Source of the DNA: Corticibacter populi
GTDB lineage: Bacteria; Pseudomonadota; Gammaproteobacteria; Burkholderiales; Burkholderiaceae_C
Assembly (NCBI RefSeq): GCF_004217315.1
Contig: NZ_SGWR01000004.1
Coordinates: 330,718-394,717 of the forward strand
Direction of reading: 5' to 3'
Length of the DNA: 64,000 nucleotides
Part shown: positions 35,649 to 45,149 of the stretch, piece after piece
How the letters are laid out: the number at the start of each line of letters is the position of its first letter
Position numbering within the stretch: position 1 is the first letter of the stretch
Notes under the pieces: generated by a model
Told to the model about the DNA's origin: nothing
Seen by the model: the letters and a program-made list of their open reading frames with translations, nothing else
Database searches by the model: none
Translations under genes and position numbers: made by a program

Positions 35649-36014
35649 ATGGGCAATAAGTTGTATGTCGGCAATCTGCCGTACTCGGTCCGTGACAACG
35701 ACCTGGAGCAATCCTTCAGCCAATACGGCGCTGTGCTCAGCGCCAAGGTGATGATGGAACGCGACACTGGTCGTTCCAAGGGCTTTGGTTTTGTCGAGAT
35801 GGGCACGGATGCCGAGGCCCAGGCCGCCATCAACGGCCTGAACGGCCAGCCGCTGGGTGGCCGCAACGTGGTGGTCAACGAGGCGCGCCCGCTTGAGCCG
35901 CGTCCGCCGCGCAGCGGTGGTTTCGGCGGCGGCCGTCGTGAAGGTGGCGCCGGCGGTTTCCGCAGCCCCTACGGCAATGGTCCGCGCGGCGGCCAGGGCC
36001 ACGACGGCTATTGA
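35649..36014 (+). CDS. RNA-binding protein with RRM domain
   Basis: 121 residues: one RRM with RNP2 LYVGNLPYS at residues 5-13 and RNP1 SKGFGFVEM near 44, then a glycine/arginine-rich tail (GGFGGGRREGGAGG). It resembles cold-induced bacterial RRM proteins that bind RNA. Monocistronic, ended by a strong terminator. Confidence 0.93.
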   Translation: MGNKLYVGNLPYSVRDNDLEQSFSQYGAVLSAKVMMERDTGRSKGFGFVEMGTDAEAQAAINGLNGQPLGGRNVVVNEARPLEPRPPRSGGFGGGRREGGAGGFRSPYGNGPRGGQGHDGY

Positions 36015-36105
36015 TGTCGGTTGACTGCGCCTTGGGGTGCAGTGCCGATGTCGCCATGCAGTACCATGGTTGAATGGCGGCGTGCCTGATGCGCCGCTGA
36101 TCCAT

Positions 36106-36135
36106 GAAAAAACCGGCTTTGTGCCGGTTTTTTCA
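36106..36135. terminator. Bidirectional rho-independent terminator
   Basis: GAAAAAACCGGC, loop TTTGT, GCCGGTTTTTTC: a perfect 12-bp stem with A and T runs on both sides, between the convergent RRM and MidA-like genes. It serves both. Confidence 0.95.
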
Positions 36136-36158
36136 TGCCTGTTCCAGTATGGGTGGGT

Positions 36159-37322
36159 TTACAGCGTGTGCGTGCGGTCGCCCCGAGTAAAACCCAGTGG
36201 TTCCCAGAACGGACCGCGCCCGAGCATCATGACCTTGAACAGCTCCCCCATTTCATGCTCGTGCAGCAGCTTTGCCGCCATGCTGCGCTGGGGCAGGCTG
36301 GCCGCTTGCAACAGGTCCTCGATGCCGCAGTTGATGAGAAAGCGTCCCTGCGAGGTATAGCCCAGCACCTCCAGACCGGTCTCCTGCGCGGCGACGGCGA
36401 CGCCGGTGAAGTTGACATGGCTGGTGATGTCCTTCTGGCCGACCAGTGCCAGCGGGTCGCTGTCGACCTGGTGGCGGTGGTGGCACACCAGCGTACCCAT
36501 GCTGCGTTCGGGGTGGTAGTACTCGCGCTCGCCAAAGCCGTAGTCGATCCACAGTGCCGCGCCGCGCGCCAGCCGCTCCGAGGTGGTGCGGACAAAGGCC
36601 TCGGCCTGCGGGTGCAGCTCGGTCAGGTAGTCGCCGTCATTGGGAATGTCGATGGGAGGGCGCAGCTTGCCGGGCCGGTCCTGCCAGATGAAGGAACCGG
36701 CATCGGCAGTGTCGCTTGCCTCGGTGGCATCGGTCTCCCATGCGACGCCGCGTTCCTGCCACTGGCCATCGTGGCGCGCCAGCAGCTTGACGGGCATGGC
36801 GTCAAGCACCTCGTTGCCCAGCAGCACGCCTTCGAGGGTGTCGGGCAGGGCTTCCAGCCATTGCACCTGCGCGCCAAAGGCCTGCAGGGCCTGCGCCTGG
36901 CGTGCGCGCAGGCTGGCCGAGACATCGACGATGCAATAGCGCCGGATGTGCGGGCCGATGGCGGTGAGGATGTCGCGCGCCAGCGTGCCGTTGCCGGCGC
37001 CGAACTCATACACGGTGTCGGTGCCGCTGACATGCAGGGCTTCGGCGATCTGGCGTGCCAGGCACTGGCCGAACAGCGCGGACATTTCGGGGGCGGTGAC
37101 GAAGTCGCTGTCAGGGCCTTCCGATGCTCTCGCTCTTGCCTTGCCCGCCGGCATGCGGCCGATCTTGGGCTGAGCGTTGCTGTAGTAGCCCAGGCCCGGC
37201 TCGTACAAGGCCATATGCATGAATCGGTCGAAGCCGATCCAGCCGCTACCGGCGGCAATGGCCGCACGCAGGCGCCGGCTCAGCGCCGGCGTTACACTTT
37301 CGTCTTTGTTCTCGTCATCCAT
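36159..37322 (-). CDS. MidA/NDUFAF7-family SAM-dependent methyltransferase
   Basis: 387 residues of the DUF185/MidA family: YEPGLGYYSN, DFVTAPEMSALFG, YEFGAGNGTLARDIL (SAM pocket), GNEVLDAMPV and LWIDYGFGEREYYHP. The mitochondrial relative NDUFAF7 methylates an arginine of complex I; bacterial targets are unknown. ATG 37322 (MDDENKD). Divergent from the FolM-like gene; the shared intergenic space is almost wholly repeat copy C. Confidence 0.88.
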   Translation of the reverse strand: MDDENKDESVTPALSRRLRAAIAAGSGWIGFDRFMHMALYEPGLGYYSNAQPKIGRMPAGKARARASEGPDSDFVTAPEMSALFGQCLARQIAEALHVSGTDTVYEFGAGNGTLARDILTAIGPHIRRYCIVDVSASLRARQAQALQAFGAQVQWLEALPDTLEGVLLGNEVLDAMPVKLLARHDGQWQERGVAWETDATEASDTADAGSFIWQDRPGKLRPPIDIPNDGDYLTELHPQAEAFVRTTSERLARGAALWIDYGFGEREYYHPERSMGTLVCHHRHQVDSDPLALVGQKDITSHVNFTGVAVAAQETGLEVLGYTSQGRFLINCGIEDLLQAASLPQRSMAAKLLHEHEMGELFKVMMLGRGPFWEPLGFTRGDRTHTL

Positions 37323-37352
37323 CCCTCGATTGTCGCAGCAGCACATGCTTTC

Positions 37353-37620
37353 AGAACCTGTTCATCATCTTGTCGCGGGCCACGTTGCCTCGACAGGCGA
37401 TGCGGTACAAGGCGCAAACCGCAGTCGGGCCGGTGGCCCGGCGAGGATTTGTCACGCCGCAGCGCGCGCCTGCCGGGACAACCCGAAGGGCAGGCGGTCA
37501 AAAACGCACCGGGCGGCGTTGCCCGCCTTGCCCAGACATCCAGTCTGGGCCGCGACGGGCGTCTTGCCCGCTGCATTTTGACCGCTTGCGTGACCCACGA
37601 CAAGATGATGAACAGGTTCT
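37353..37620 (-). repeat. Palindromic-ended repeat, copy C (full length)
   Basis: 268 bp, inverse in orientation to copy A and ~90% similar. Arms are AGAACCTGTTCATCATCTTG and CAAGATGATGAACAGGTTCT: they differ from copy A (ACAATC/GATTGT) at several positions yet remain complementary to each other. Its right end contains the ATG codons of the SDR gene. Confidence 0.92.
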
Positions 37621-38417
37621 CCGACCCCAACCGACCGACCGTGCTGGTCACGGGCGCTGCGCTGCGCCTGGGCGCGTGCATTGCCAGGGACCTGGCCCGG
37701 CATGGCTGGAACGTGGCGGTGCATTACCGCCATTCGGCCGATGCGGCGGCGGAGGTGGTGCAGTCCTGCCTCGCCGAGGGCGTTGCCAGTGCCGCGTTTG
37801 CCGCGGACTTCGAGCGCGAGGACGCGGTGCGTGCCTTGCTGCCGGCGGTGATTGCGCGCTTTGGCGGTGTGGATGCGGTGGTCAACAGCGCCTCGCTGTT
37901 TGCCTTTGACGATGCGGCCAGCTTTTCCTACCAGGCGATGGAGCAGCACCTGCGCAGCAACACGGGCGCGCCCATCCTGCTGGCGCAGGCGCTGCATGCG
38001 CATTGGCTGGAGCGCCGTGAGGCGGAGCAGGCTGCAGGCGTGCCCGCACCAGGCATGGGTGTGGTGGTGAACCTGCTGGACCAGAAACTCTGGAATCAGA
38101 ACCCGGACTTTCTCAGCTACACCCTCTCGAAGGCGGCGCTGGAGGCGGCTGGCAACATGCTGGCGCTGGCACTGGCGCCGGCCGTGCGGGTGGTGGGCGT
38201 GGCCCCGGGGCTGACGCTGACCAGCGAGTACCTGGATGCGGATCGCTTCGAGCGCCTGCACCGGCTCAGTCCGCTGGGGCGCTCGTCCTCGGCCGAGGAC
38301 GTGGCCAGCGCCGTGCGCTTTGCGCTGCAGAACCGGGCGCTGACGGGCACCACGCTGCTGGTCGACGGCGGCCAACACCTGATGCGCTTCGAGCGCGATT
38401 TCTCCAAGATGACCTGA
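37605..38417 (+). CDS. FolM-like SDR (dihydromonapterin/dihydrofolate reductase type)
   Basis: About 270 residues. TGAALRLGACIARDL cofactor loop, VNSASLFAFDD (the NxASxF feature of pteridine reductases and FolM), YTLSK catalytic pair and a GTTLLVDGG end. The gene is 38 bases upstream of folB, which supports a pterin role. Both possible ATGs (37605, 37608) lie in the terminal arm of repeat copy C, so the first residues (MMNRFS) come from the repeat. Confidence 0.82.
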   Translation: MMNRFSDPNRPTVLVTGAALRLGACIARDLARHGWNVAVHYRHSADAAAEVVQSCLAEGVASAAFAADFEREDAVRALLPAVIARFGGVDAVVNSASLFAFDDAASFSYQAMEQHLRSNTGAPILLAQALHAHWLERREAEQAAGVPAPGMGVVVNLLDQKLWNQNPDFLSYTLSKAALEAAGNMLALALAPAVRVVGVAPGLTLTSEYLDADRFERLHRLSPLGRSSSAEDVASAVRFALQNRALTGTTLLVDGGQHLMRFERDFSKMT

Positions 38418-38455
38418 AGCCCGGGCGGGCGCTCCGCCCTGGCACCAAGCACAGC

Positions 38456-38827
38456 ATGCAATACACCAAAGGTTCCCAGACCCTGACCCTGAGCGGTCTG
38501 CGCTTCGATGCCAACCTCGGCATCCTCGACCACGAGCGCTCGCGCCCGCAACCCATTCAGGTCGATGCCGAACTGCACCAGGGCACGCAGCCTCTGTTGC
38601 CGAGCGACGACGACATCCACAGCGTGCTCGATTACCGCAAGGTGCGCCAGATCATCATCGACGAATGCACGGCCGAGCACATCAATCTGCTGGAGACGCT
38701 GATCGGCAAGGTTTCGCACCGGCTGATGCAGCTGCCGGGCGTGATCGGGGTGCGGGTGCGCATTGCCAAGCTCGAGATCTTCGACGACTGCGAGGTGGCC
38801 ATTCGCATCGAGACCGGGCAGTGGTGA
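38456..38827 (+). CDS. folB: Dihydroneopterin aldolase
   Basis: 123 residues of the FolB/FolX tunnelling fold: LSGLRFDANLGILDHERSR at the start (Glu of the active site in ILDHE), VLDYRKVRQII and LLETLIGKV. It cleaves dihydroneopterin to 6-hydroxymethyl-dihydropterin in folate synthesis. Likely co-transcribed with the FolM-like SDR. Confidence 0.93.
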   Translation: MQYTKGSQTLTLSGLRFDANLGILDHERSRPQPIQVDAELHQGTQPLLPSDDDIHSVLDYRKVRQIIIDECTAEHINLLETLIGKVSHRLMQLPGVIGVRVRIAKLEIFDDCEVAIRIETGQW

Positions 38828-38910
38828 TGCCGGGGCGGGCCGGCTGACGAGCCGCATCCCACCAGAATGCCCACGCGCGTTCCAGCAGAGTGTTGCAGAA
38901 CCCTCCTCGG

Positions 38911-39040
38911 AACCGTTCACGATCTTTTCGCGGGCCACGTTGCCCGCCTTGCCCAGACGGCCAGTCTGGGTTGCGACGGGCGTCTTGCCAACGGCATTTG
39001 ACCTCCTGCGTGACCCACGAGAAGATCGTGAACAGGTTCT
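38911..39040. repeat. Palindromic-ended repeat, copy D (internally deleted, 130 bp)
   Basis: Arms GTTCACGATCTTTTCGCGGG and CCCACGAGAAGATCGTGAAC; the pairing positions ACGATC/GATCGT again differ from copies A and C but match each other. The left tip has lost one base (GAACCGTTC). It lies between folB and the acetyltransferase; the latter's TAA stop starts at the right tip. Confidence 0.9.
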
Positions 39041-39582
39041 TAAGGGTTGGCTGGCGCCGGGCGCGGCGCTTCGTCCTGGTCCAGCAGGTACTGGAAAAAG
39101 CCCACGTCCAGCCAGCGGCCGAACTTGGCACCGGCCTGGCGCAGCGTGCCGGCGTGGCTGAATCCCAGCTGCGCGTGCAACGCGATGCTGGGCTGGTTGG
39201 CCATGTCGATGACGCCCACCATCAGGTGCAGGCCTTGCGCGCGCGCCAACTCCAGCAGGCGCTGCAGCAAGGCCCGGCCCAAACCCTTGCCGCGCTGGCG
39301 CTGGTGCACATAGACCGAATGCTCGACGGTAAGGCGGTAGCCCGACTGGGTGCGAAACGGTCCGTAGGCGGCAAAGCCCAGCAGCTCGCCGCTGGTTGTG
39401 TCGATGGCGGCGATCACCGGGCAGCCGGCGCCTTGCTTGGCATCGAACCAGCGGCGGATGCTCTCCTCCGTGTGCAGGCGCTCGTCATACGAGGCCGTGG
39501 TGTTGGCGATGGCGTCGTTGAAGATCTCCAGCACGGCGTCGCCGTGCGCCTCGGCGTTGCAGGGGATGATGGTGTAGGTCAC
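39040..39582 (-). CDS. GNAT N-acetyltransferase (phosphinothricin-acetyltransferase-like)
   Basis: 180 residues from a GTG start: IFNDAIANTTASYDE near the N-terminus, VEHSVYVHQRQRGKGLGRALLQ (acetyl-CoA pyrophosphate loop QRGKGLG), NQPSIALHAQLGF and GAKFGRWLDVGFFQ. These are features of the Pat/MnaT group, which acetylates methionine analogues or phosphinothricin. The stop codon abuts repeat copy D. Confidence 0.87.
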   Translation of the reverse strand: MTYTIIPCNAEAHGDAVLEIFNDAIANTTASYDERLHTEESIRRWFDAKQGAGCPVIAAIDTTSGELLGFAAYGPFRTQSGYRLTVEHSVYVHQRQRGKGLGRALLQRLLELARAQGLHLMVGVIDMANQPSIALHAQLGFSHAGTLRQAGAKFGRWLDVGFFQYLLDQDEAPRPAPANP

Positions 39583-39728
39583 GATGGAAGCGGTATGGCG
39601 CGGTGTGTGTCATCTCCACATGGCCCCGCCCCCAATGGATTGCCCGCCGACGCAGGCGGCGTGGAGCCGTGGCGCGGGCGGGCGATGGACCAGGCGGACT
39701 GGGCCGGTGCGGAGACCGGACAGGTCAA

Positions 39729-40004
39729 TCAGGGTTTCTGGCGCAACTCGGTCTCGGGCATTTCGATCTTGACTTCGAGCACGTCGAGATTGTCCTGGCG
39801 GTCCAGGTTGACCTTGATGTCGTCCGGATTGATCTGGATGTACTTGGAGATCACCTGCACCAGGTCCTTCTGCAGGTCGTTGAGAAAGTCCGGCTTGCCG
39901 GGATTGCGGTCGCTGCGCTCGTGCGCCAGGATGATTTGCAGCCGCTCCTTGGCGACCGAGGCGGTTTTCTTCTTGCCGCCGAACAGCATGTCGATCAGGG
40001 ACAT
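39729..40004 (-). CDS. minE: Cell division topological specificity factor MinE
   Basis: 91 residues: N-terminal membrane-targeting [23 protein letters not shown], anti-MinCD helix ([11 protein letters not shown]) and C-terminal dimer domain. It drives MinD oscillation. Last gene of minC-minD-minE, 6 bases after minD. Confidence 0.95.
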   Translation of the reverse strand: MSLIDMLFGGKKKTASVAKERLQIILAHERSDRNPGKPDFLNDLQKDLVQVISKYIQINPDDIKVNLDRQDNLDVLEVKIEMPETELRQKP

Positions 40005-40010
40005 GGCGTC

Positions 40011-40826
40011 TTACCTCCCACCGAAGATGCGCTTGAAGAAGCCGCCCTTGGGGGCTTCGGTGAAGCGGATGGGCTTTTCCTCGCCCAGGAATCGCGAGAC
40101 CACATCCATGTAGGCCTCGGCCACGTCCGAGCCCTTGATGTGCACGGCCGGCACACCCTGGTTGGAGGCCTGCAGCACCGATTCGGATTCCGGGATCACA
40201 CCGATGAGCTTGATGCGCAGGATGTCCTGGATGTCATCGAGCGAGAGCATCTGGCCATCCTCGACGCGGCTGGGGTTGTAGCGTGTGATCAGCAGGTGTT
40301 CCTTGATCGGCTCCTTGCCCTCGATGGCGCGCTTGGTCTTGGAGCCGAGCATGCCCAGGATGCGGTCCGAGTCGCGCACCGAGGAGACCTCGGGATTGGT
40401 CACCACCAGTGCCTCGTCGGCGAACTTCATGGCCAGCAGCGCACCGCTTTCGATGCCGGCGGGCGAGTCGCAGATGATGAACTCGAAGCCCATGCCCGCC
40501 AGGTCGTTCAGGATCTTCTCGACGCCTTCTTCCGTCAGCGCGTCCTTGTCGCGGGTCTGCGAGGCCGCCAGGATGTAGAGGTTCTCGAGGTTCTTGTCCT
40601 TGATCAGCGCCTGGTTGAGGTTGGCCTCGCCCTGGATGACGTTGATCAGGTCGTAGACCACGCGGCGTTCGGCGCCCATCACCAGATCGAGGTTGCGCAG
40701 GCCGACGTCGAAGTCGATCACGGCCGTCTTGTGGCCGCGCATGGCCAGTCCCGATGAGAAGCTGGCACTGGTTGTGGTTTTGCCGACCCCGCCCTTACCC
40801 GAGGTCACGACGATGATTTTGGCCAT
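40011..40826 (-). CDS. minD: Septum site-determining ATPase MinD
   Basis: 271 residues. Deviant Walker A SGKGGVGKTTTSASF with the signature Lys, VIDFDVGLRN switch, and a C-terminal amphipathic membrane helix (GFFKRIFGGR). It recruits MinC to the polar membrane. Confidence 0.97.
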   Translation of the reverse strand: MAKIIVVTSGKGGVGKTTTSASFSSGLAMRGHKTAVIDFDVGLRNLDLVMGAERRVVYDLINVIQGEANLNQALIKDKNLENLYILAASQTRDKDALTEEGVEKILNDLAGMGFEFIICDSPAGIESGALLAMKFADEALVVTNPEVSSVRDSDRILGMLGSKTKRAIEGKEPIKEHLLITRYNPSRVEDGQMLSLDDIQDILRIKLIGVIPESESVLQASNQGVPAVHIKGSDVAEAYMDVVSRFLGEEKPIRFTEAPKGGFFKRIFGGR

Positions 40827-41015
40827 TCAGTTCATCCTGTCAGAAATAAAAATCGGCGGGTCAATCAGCGGTTCAAAGGCTGTGAGCCGCATTTTGGCGT
40901 GTTGCATTGCAAATGCGGCATTTTGCCTGCTCGCGCGGGCGACTTCAATGCCGGCGCATGCGGCAACTGTGACAAAGATGGGTCCGGGTGCCAAACGTGG
41001 CGGTTTTTCCGGTCT

Positions 41016-41843
41016 TCAATGGCGCGCCAGCGGCTCGATCACCAGGCGCTCGCCGTCGAGACGTACCTGCGCGGGGCGGCTCGCCACTTCGGCGGGCAGA
41101 TCGTTCTCGGCGGTGCGGTAGATGCCGGCCACCGAGATCAGCTGCGCTTCCAGGCAGGTGGTGAAGATGCGCGCGCGGGTGTTGCCGCGTGCGCCGGCGA
41201 TGGCGCGGCCGCGCAGTGGTGCATAGACGTGCACATTGCCATCGGCAATGACCTCGGCGCCGAAGTTGACGGCGGCGAGCACCACGAGATCCGCGCCGCG
41301 TGCATAGACCTGCTGGCCTGAGCGCAACGGCCGGTCCACCAGCACGGTTTCGGCCGCTGGCGCCTCCCGCACCACTTCGACCTCGCGGATCACCTCGCGT
41401 ATCTCGACGGTGGGCGCGGGCGCTGCCGCCGGAGTAGTGGTGTCGGCGTGCGCATGGCGGGTGGGCGCGGCGTCCGGCGCCAGCGAGAGGCCGGCGCGCC
41501 GCGCCGCCTCGATCTGCCGCGCATTGGCATTGCGGACGGCGGCCGGAATGGTCCTGAGGCCGCGCAGCACATCGATCAGCGCCGCAAAGTCCGGGCTTTC
41601 GTCCAGTTCGCGAATGGCGCCGAGGTCGAGAATGACCGAATCGTTGTCGAAGAAGTCGGGCTCTTCGGCAAAGCGCTCGCGCAGCGCCTCGCACAGCTCC
41701 CGGGTATGGGCCGTCTTCAGCAGCAGGGCCACCACGGGCAGCGAGGCGCTCTTGAGCTCGAACAGCGTGCGGGAATTCGCAGAAGGGGATGCTGGGGGAT
41801 GCGCGGCCATGCTGGGTTGGAGATCGTTGCGGTCATTGCTCAT
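41016..41843 (-). CDS. minC: Septum site-determining protein MinC
   Basis: 275 residues. N-terminal FtsZ-destabilising domain (residues ~25-120), a Pro/Ala-rich linker with a repeated REVIREVEVVRE segment, and the C-terminal beta-helix with RSGQQVYARGADLVVLAAVNFGAE and DGNVHVYAPLRGRA. ATG 41843. 189 bases separate it from minD, with nothing recognised in between. Confidence 0.95.
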   Translation of the reverse strand: MSNDRNDLQPSMAAHPPASPSANSRTLFELKSASLPVVALLLKTAHTRELCEALRERFAEEPDFFDNDSVILDLGAIRELDESPDFAALIDVLRGLRTIPAAVRNANARQIEAARRAGLSLAPDAAPTRHAHADTTTPAAAPAPTVEIREVIREVEVVREAPAAETVLVDRPLRSGQQVYARGADLVVLAAVNFGAEVIADGNVHVYAPLRGRAIAGARGNTRARIFTTCLEAQLISVAGIYRTAENDLPAEVASRPAQVRLDGERLVIEPLARH

Positions 41844-41904
41844 GGAATCGAGCCGCCAAGTGTACCCGTTCGGCCATGCAAAGCATCTACGCGGGCGCAG
41901 ATGC

Positions 41905-42738
41905 TTATGCCTGCGTATCGGCGGCCGATTGCAGCAGTGCCCGGGTGCGCTCGGCCTCGGCGCGGGCGGCCTGGGCGAAGTCGGCGCCGGCGCTGGCGTA
42001 GAGCACGGCACGCGAGGAGTTGATCACCACGCTGCCGGGCCCTGCGTAGCCCGCGCGCACGGTGGCCAGCGCATCGCCGCCCTGGGCGCCGACGCCCGGG
42101 ATCAGCAGCGGCAGCGCCGGTGCCATGCGGCGTACTGCCGCGATCTCCTGTGGATAGGTGGCACCCACCACCAGGCCGAGCTGGCCGTTGGTGTTCCACG
42201 GTCCTTGCGCCAGTGCAGCGATGTGCTCGTAGAGCAGCGGCTCGCCGGCCACACTGGCCAGGCGCTGGGCCTGGAAGTCGTCGCCGCCCGGGTTGGAGGT
42301 GCGGCACAGCAGAAAAGCGCCCTTGCCAGGGTATTGCAGATAGGGTGCGACCGAGTCGAAGCCCATGAAGGGTGAGAGCGTGACGGCATCGGCACCGTAG
42401 CGTACGAAGGCCTCGCGGGCGTACTGCTCGGCGGTCGAGCCGATGTCGCCGCGCTTGGCGTCGAGGATCACCGGCACGGCCGGCGCGGCCTGGCGAATAT
42501 GGGCGATCAGGCGTTCGAGCTGGCCCTCGGCGCCATGGGCGGCGAAATAGGCGATCTGTGGTTTGAAGGCGCAGACCAGATCGGTCGTGGCGTCGACGAT
42601 GGCGGCGCAGAAGTCGAGGATGTGCTCGGGCCGGCCCTGCCAGTCGCCCGGCAGGCGGGCCGGATCGGGGTCCAGGCCCACGCACAGCATGGAGTCGTTG
42701 CGGATGGCCGCTTGCCGCAGCATGTCGATGAAAGTCAT
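41905..42738 (-). CDS. pyrF: Orotidine 5'-phosphate decarboxylase
   Basis: 277 residues of the long PyrF type: [14 protein letters not shown] at the start, FKPQIAYF, the catalytic [15 protein letters not shown] and [10 protein letters not shown]. It makes UMP, last step of pyrimidine synthesis. ATG 42738 with a GGGG-rich upstream sequence. Repeat copy E lies just upstream. Confidence 0.95.
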   Translation of the reverse strand: MTFIDMLRQAAIRNDSMLCVGLDPDPARLPGDWQGRPEHILDFCAAIVDATTDLVCAFKPQIAYFAAHGAEGQLERLIAHIRQAAPAVPVILDAKRGDIGSTAEQYAREAFVRYGADAVTLSPFMGFDSVAPYLQYPGKGAFLLCRTSNPGGDDFQAQRLASVAGEPLLYEHIAALAQGPWNTNGQLGLVVGATYPQEIAAVRRMAPALPLLIPGVGAQGGDALATVRAGYAGPGSVVINSSRAVLYASAGADFAQAARAEAERTRALLQSAADTQA

Positions 42739-42776
42739 GGGGGGCGATTGTGGCATAGCCCGATTGCCGCGCCTCA

Positions 42777-42930
42777 TAACCTGTTTGCGATCTTTTCGTG
42801 GGTCACGCAGGAGGTCGAAAATGCAGTGGGCAACGCAGCCCGGTGCGTTCTTGGCCTCCTGCTCTTCGGTTTGCCCCGGCAGGCGCGCGCTGGGGCAATG
42901 TGGCCTACGAAAAGAGCGTGAACAGGTTCT
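42777..42930. repeat. Palindromic-ended repeat, copy E (internally deleted, 154 bp)
   Basis: Left arm ATAACCTGTTTGCGATCTTTTCG and right arm CGAAAAGAGCGTGAACAGGTTCT; the interior keeps GGAGGTCGAAAATGCAGTGG and part of the CCTGC-rich segment. It fills the gap between pyrF and recD. The recD TGA stop begins at its last base. Confidence 0.9.
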
Positions 42931-45149
42931 CAGTGACCGGCGTCTGCCGTGTTCTGCAGCCAGTCGGCCAGGCCGCTGGCGCGGAAGGTGCGCTGGCGCA
43001 TCGCATGCTCCCAGATGCCGGCGGCCGGCGCCAGGTAGCTGAAGGCCGCGCGCGCGCGGGTCAGGCCCGTGTAGAGCAGTTCGCGCGAGAGTACCGGGCT
43101 GATGCGCCCTGGCAGCACCAGCAGCACGTGCTCGAACTCCGAGCCCTGGCTCTTGTGCACCGTCATCGCATAGGCGGTCTCGGCATGCTGCAGGCGGCTG
43201 ACGGTGATCGAGCGCGGCTGGGCATGGCTTCCGGTATTGGCGTCCGGGCCGGCATGGCCGCCACCGGTGAAGTAGACGCGCAGGCTTTGCCGCTCCTGCG
43301 GGGCCGGCAGGGCGATGCCGATGTCGCCATTGAAGACCCCCAGCGCCGCGTCGTTGCGGGTGACCATCACCACGCGGCCGGCAAACCAGCCCTGCATGCG
43401 CACCGGCAGGCCATGCTGGCGCAGCGCCTGCATCACCAGCGCGTTCATGCCGGCCACGCCCCATTCGCCCTCGCGCGTGGCGCAGAGGATGCGAAAACGC
43501 TCCAGCGCCGCCAGCACGCGGCGCACCCAGGCAGCATGTTCGTCCAGCCAGGCGGGGGGGGCTTGCGGCGGCTGTGCCTGCGCCTGCACTGGTGTCTGCC
43601 CTCGCGCGTTGCCGGCCGGCCAGCGCGGCGCGGCCAGCAGGGCCTCGGCCAGTGGCTGGTAGCCTGGCGCCGGGCCATGGCCCTGCCAGGCCAGGCGCGC
43701 GGCCTCGGCCAGACCGGCGGGCTCCTTCCAGAACACGCCGTGCGCGGCTCCGTGGTTTTGCTGCAGCCCGGCCAGGATGCGGGCCATGGCCGCGCCATCC
43801 ATGTGCTGCACGGCCTGCGCCAGCTGGCCGATGGCGCCGCCAAAGCGCCGGCTCTCGCGCAGCATCACCGTGCTCTGCGCCAGCGCCAGCGCGGCCGCGC
43901 CGGCGGGCTGGCACATGGCGGCCGGTGGCGGGTGGCCGCTGGCCTGTTGCAGGAACTGCGCGGTGGTGGCGCCATAGTGGCCCAGCTCGGCCTGGCCGCA
44001 CAGGTCGCCGAGCACCGAGCCGGCCTCGACCGAGGCGAGCTGGTCCTTGTCGCCCAGTAGTACCAGATGGGCGTGGGGCGGCAGGGCGTCGAGCAGCGCG
44101 GCCATCATCTCCAGGTGCACCATCGAGGCTTCGTCGACGATCAGCCAGTCGAGTTCCAGCGGGTTGCCCGCGTGGTGGCGCAACTGGCGCGTGTCCGGGC
44201 GGCTGCCCAGCAGCGAGTGCAGGGTGCGGGCGGCGGGCAGCTGCTGCAGGGCTTGCAGCAGCGCCGGCTGCTCCTGTACACCGGGCGGCAGGCTTTGCAG
44301 CGCCTGCTGCAGCGATTCGGTCAGGCGTGCGGCGGCCTTGCCGGTGGGGGCGGCCAGGCGGATGCGCAGTTGCGCCGGGTCGTCGGCCAGCGCCAGTGCG
44401 GCGGTGATGAGGCGCGCGGCGGTGTAGGTCTTGCCGGTGCCGGGGCCACCGGTGATGATGCCCAGCCGGCTGTGCAGTGCGAGGGCGCAGGCGGCCTTCT
44501 GCCAGTTGATGGCGGCATCCGGCTGACTGGCGGTGGCGGGAAAGAGGCGCGCCAGCCACTCGGCGATGTCCGGCGCGGGAAAGGTGCTTTGCTGGCGGGC
44601 GCGCGCCAGCAAAGCCTGGGCGACGCGCTGTTCATACTGGTGGTAGCGGCGCAGGTAAAGCCGCAGCGTGCCGCCGCGCGGCTGCAGCACCAGCGGCGGG
44701 CAGTCTTTCTGCGCATCGGTGGCTGCTGTCGCTGCCGGTGGCGTCTGGTCGACGGAAAGGGCGGAGCGGAGTTCAACCAGCGGGCTGGCGGCCAGTGCGG
44801 CCTGCCAGCCCGCCGCATCCCGTGGCAGCCAGGTCTGCAACTGGGTCAGGGCCTGTTGGGCGGCGGGGTCGGCCGGCCAGTCCAGCCACTGCGGCAGCCG
44901 GCTGTGCAGATCCTGCAGCAGCAGGCAGCTGTGGCCCTTGCCCTCCATGTGGGCGAGCAGCGCGGCGGCCAGCAGCGGCACGGCACCACCGGTCGCATCG
45001 CGCTCGGCCAGCCACTGGGCAAAGGCCGCATCGAGGCGGCGCAACCAGCCGGCGTCGGCCCATTGCCAGAGCTGCGCCAGCAGGGCGGGCACCGCGGGCG
45101 TGGTGGCGCGGGTTTCGGGTGAATCGGGAAACAGCGGCAGAGTGTTCAT
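42930..45149 (-). CDS. recD: Exodeoxyribonuclease V subunit alpha (RecD helicase)
   Basis: 739 residues. N-terminal domain with an all-helical stretch, Walker [15 protein letters not shown] near residue 236, [15 protein letters not shown] (Walker B), and C-terminal [16 protein letters not shown] (motif V). The 5'-3' helicase of RecBCD. ATG overlaps the recB stop (ATGA). Confidence 0.96.
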   Translation of the reverse strand: MNTLPLFPDSPETRATTPAVPALLAQLWQWADAGWLRRLDAAFAQWLAERDATGGAVPLLAAALLAHMEGKGHSCLLLQDLHSRLPQWLDWPADPAAQQALTQLQTWLPRDAAGWQAALAASPLVELRSALSVDQTPPAATAATDAQKDCPPLVLQPRGGTLRLYLRRYHQYEQRVAQALLARARQQSTFPAPDIAEWLARLFPATASQPDAAINWQKAACALALHSRLGIITGGPGTGKTYTAARLITAALALADDPAQLRIRLAAPTGKAAARLTESLQQALQSLPPGVQEQPALLQALQQLPAARTLHSLLGSRPDTRQLRHHAGNPLELDWLIVDEASMVHLEMMAALLDALPPHAHLVLLGDKDQLASVEAGSVLGDLCGQAELGHYGATTAQFLQQASGHPPPAAMCQPAGAAALALAQSTVMLRESRRFGGAIGQLAQAVQHMDGAAMARILAGLQQNHGAAHGVFWKEPAGLAEAARLAWQGHGPAPGYQPLAEALLAAPRWPAGNARGQTPVQAQAQPPQAPPAWLDEHAAWVRRVLAALERFRILCATREGEWGVAGMNALVMQALRQHGLPVRMQGWFAGRVVMVTRNDAALGVFNGDIGIALPAPQERQSLRVYFTGGGHAGPDANTGSHAQPRSITVSRLQHAETAYAMTVHKSQGSEFEHVLLVLPGRISPVLSRELLYTGLTRARAAFSYLAPAAGIWEHAMRQRTFRASGLADWLQNTADAGH

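Noticed and set aside
36135..38417. A 760-codon open frame running through midA antisense, the repeat and the SDR
   Set aside because: Only the part from 37605 matches a family; the rest is shadow of midA and the repeat.
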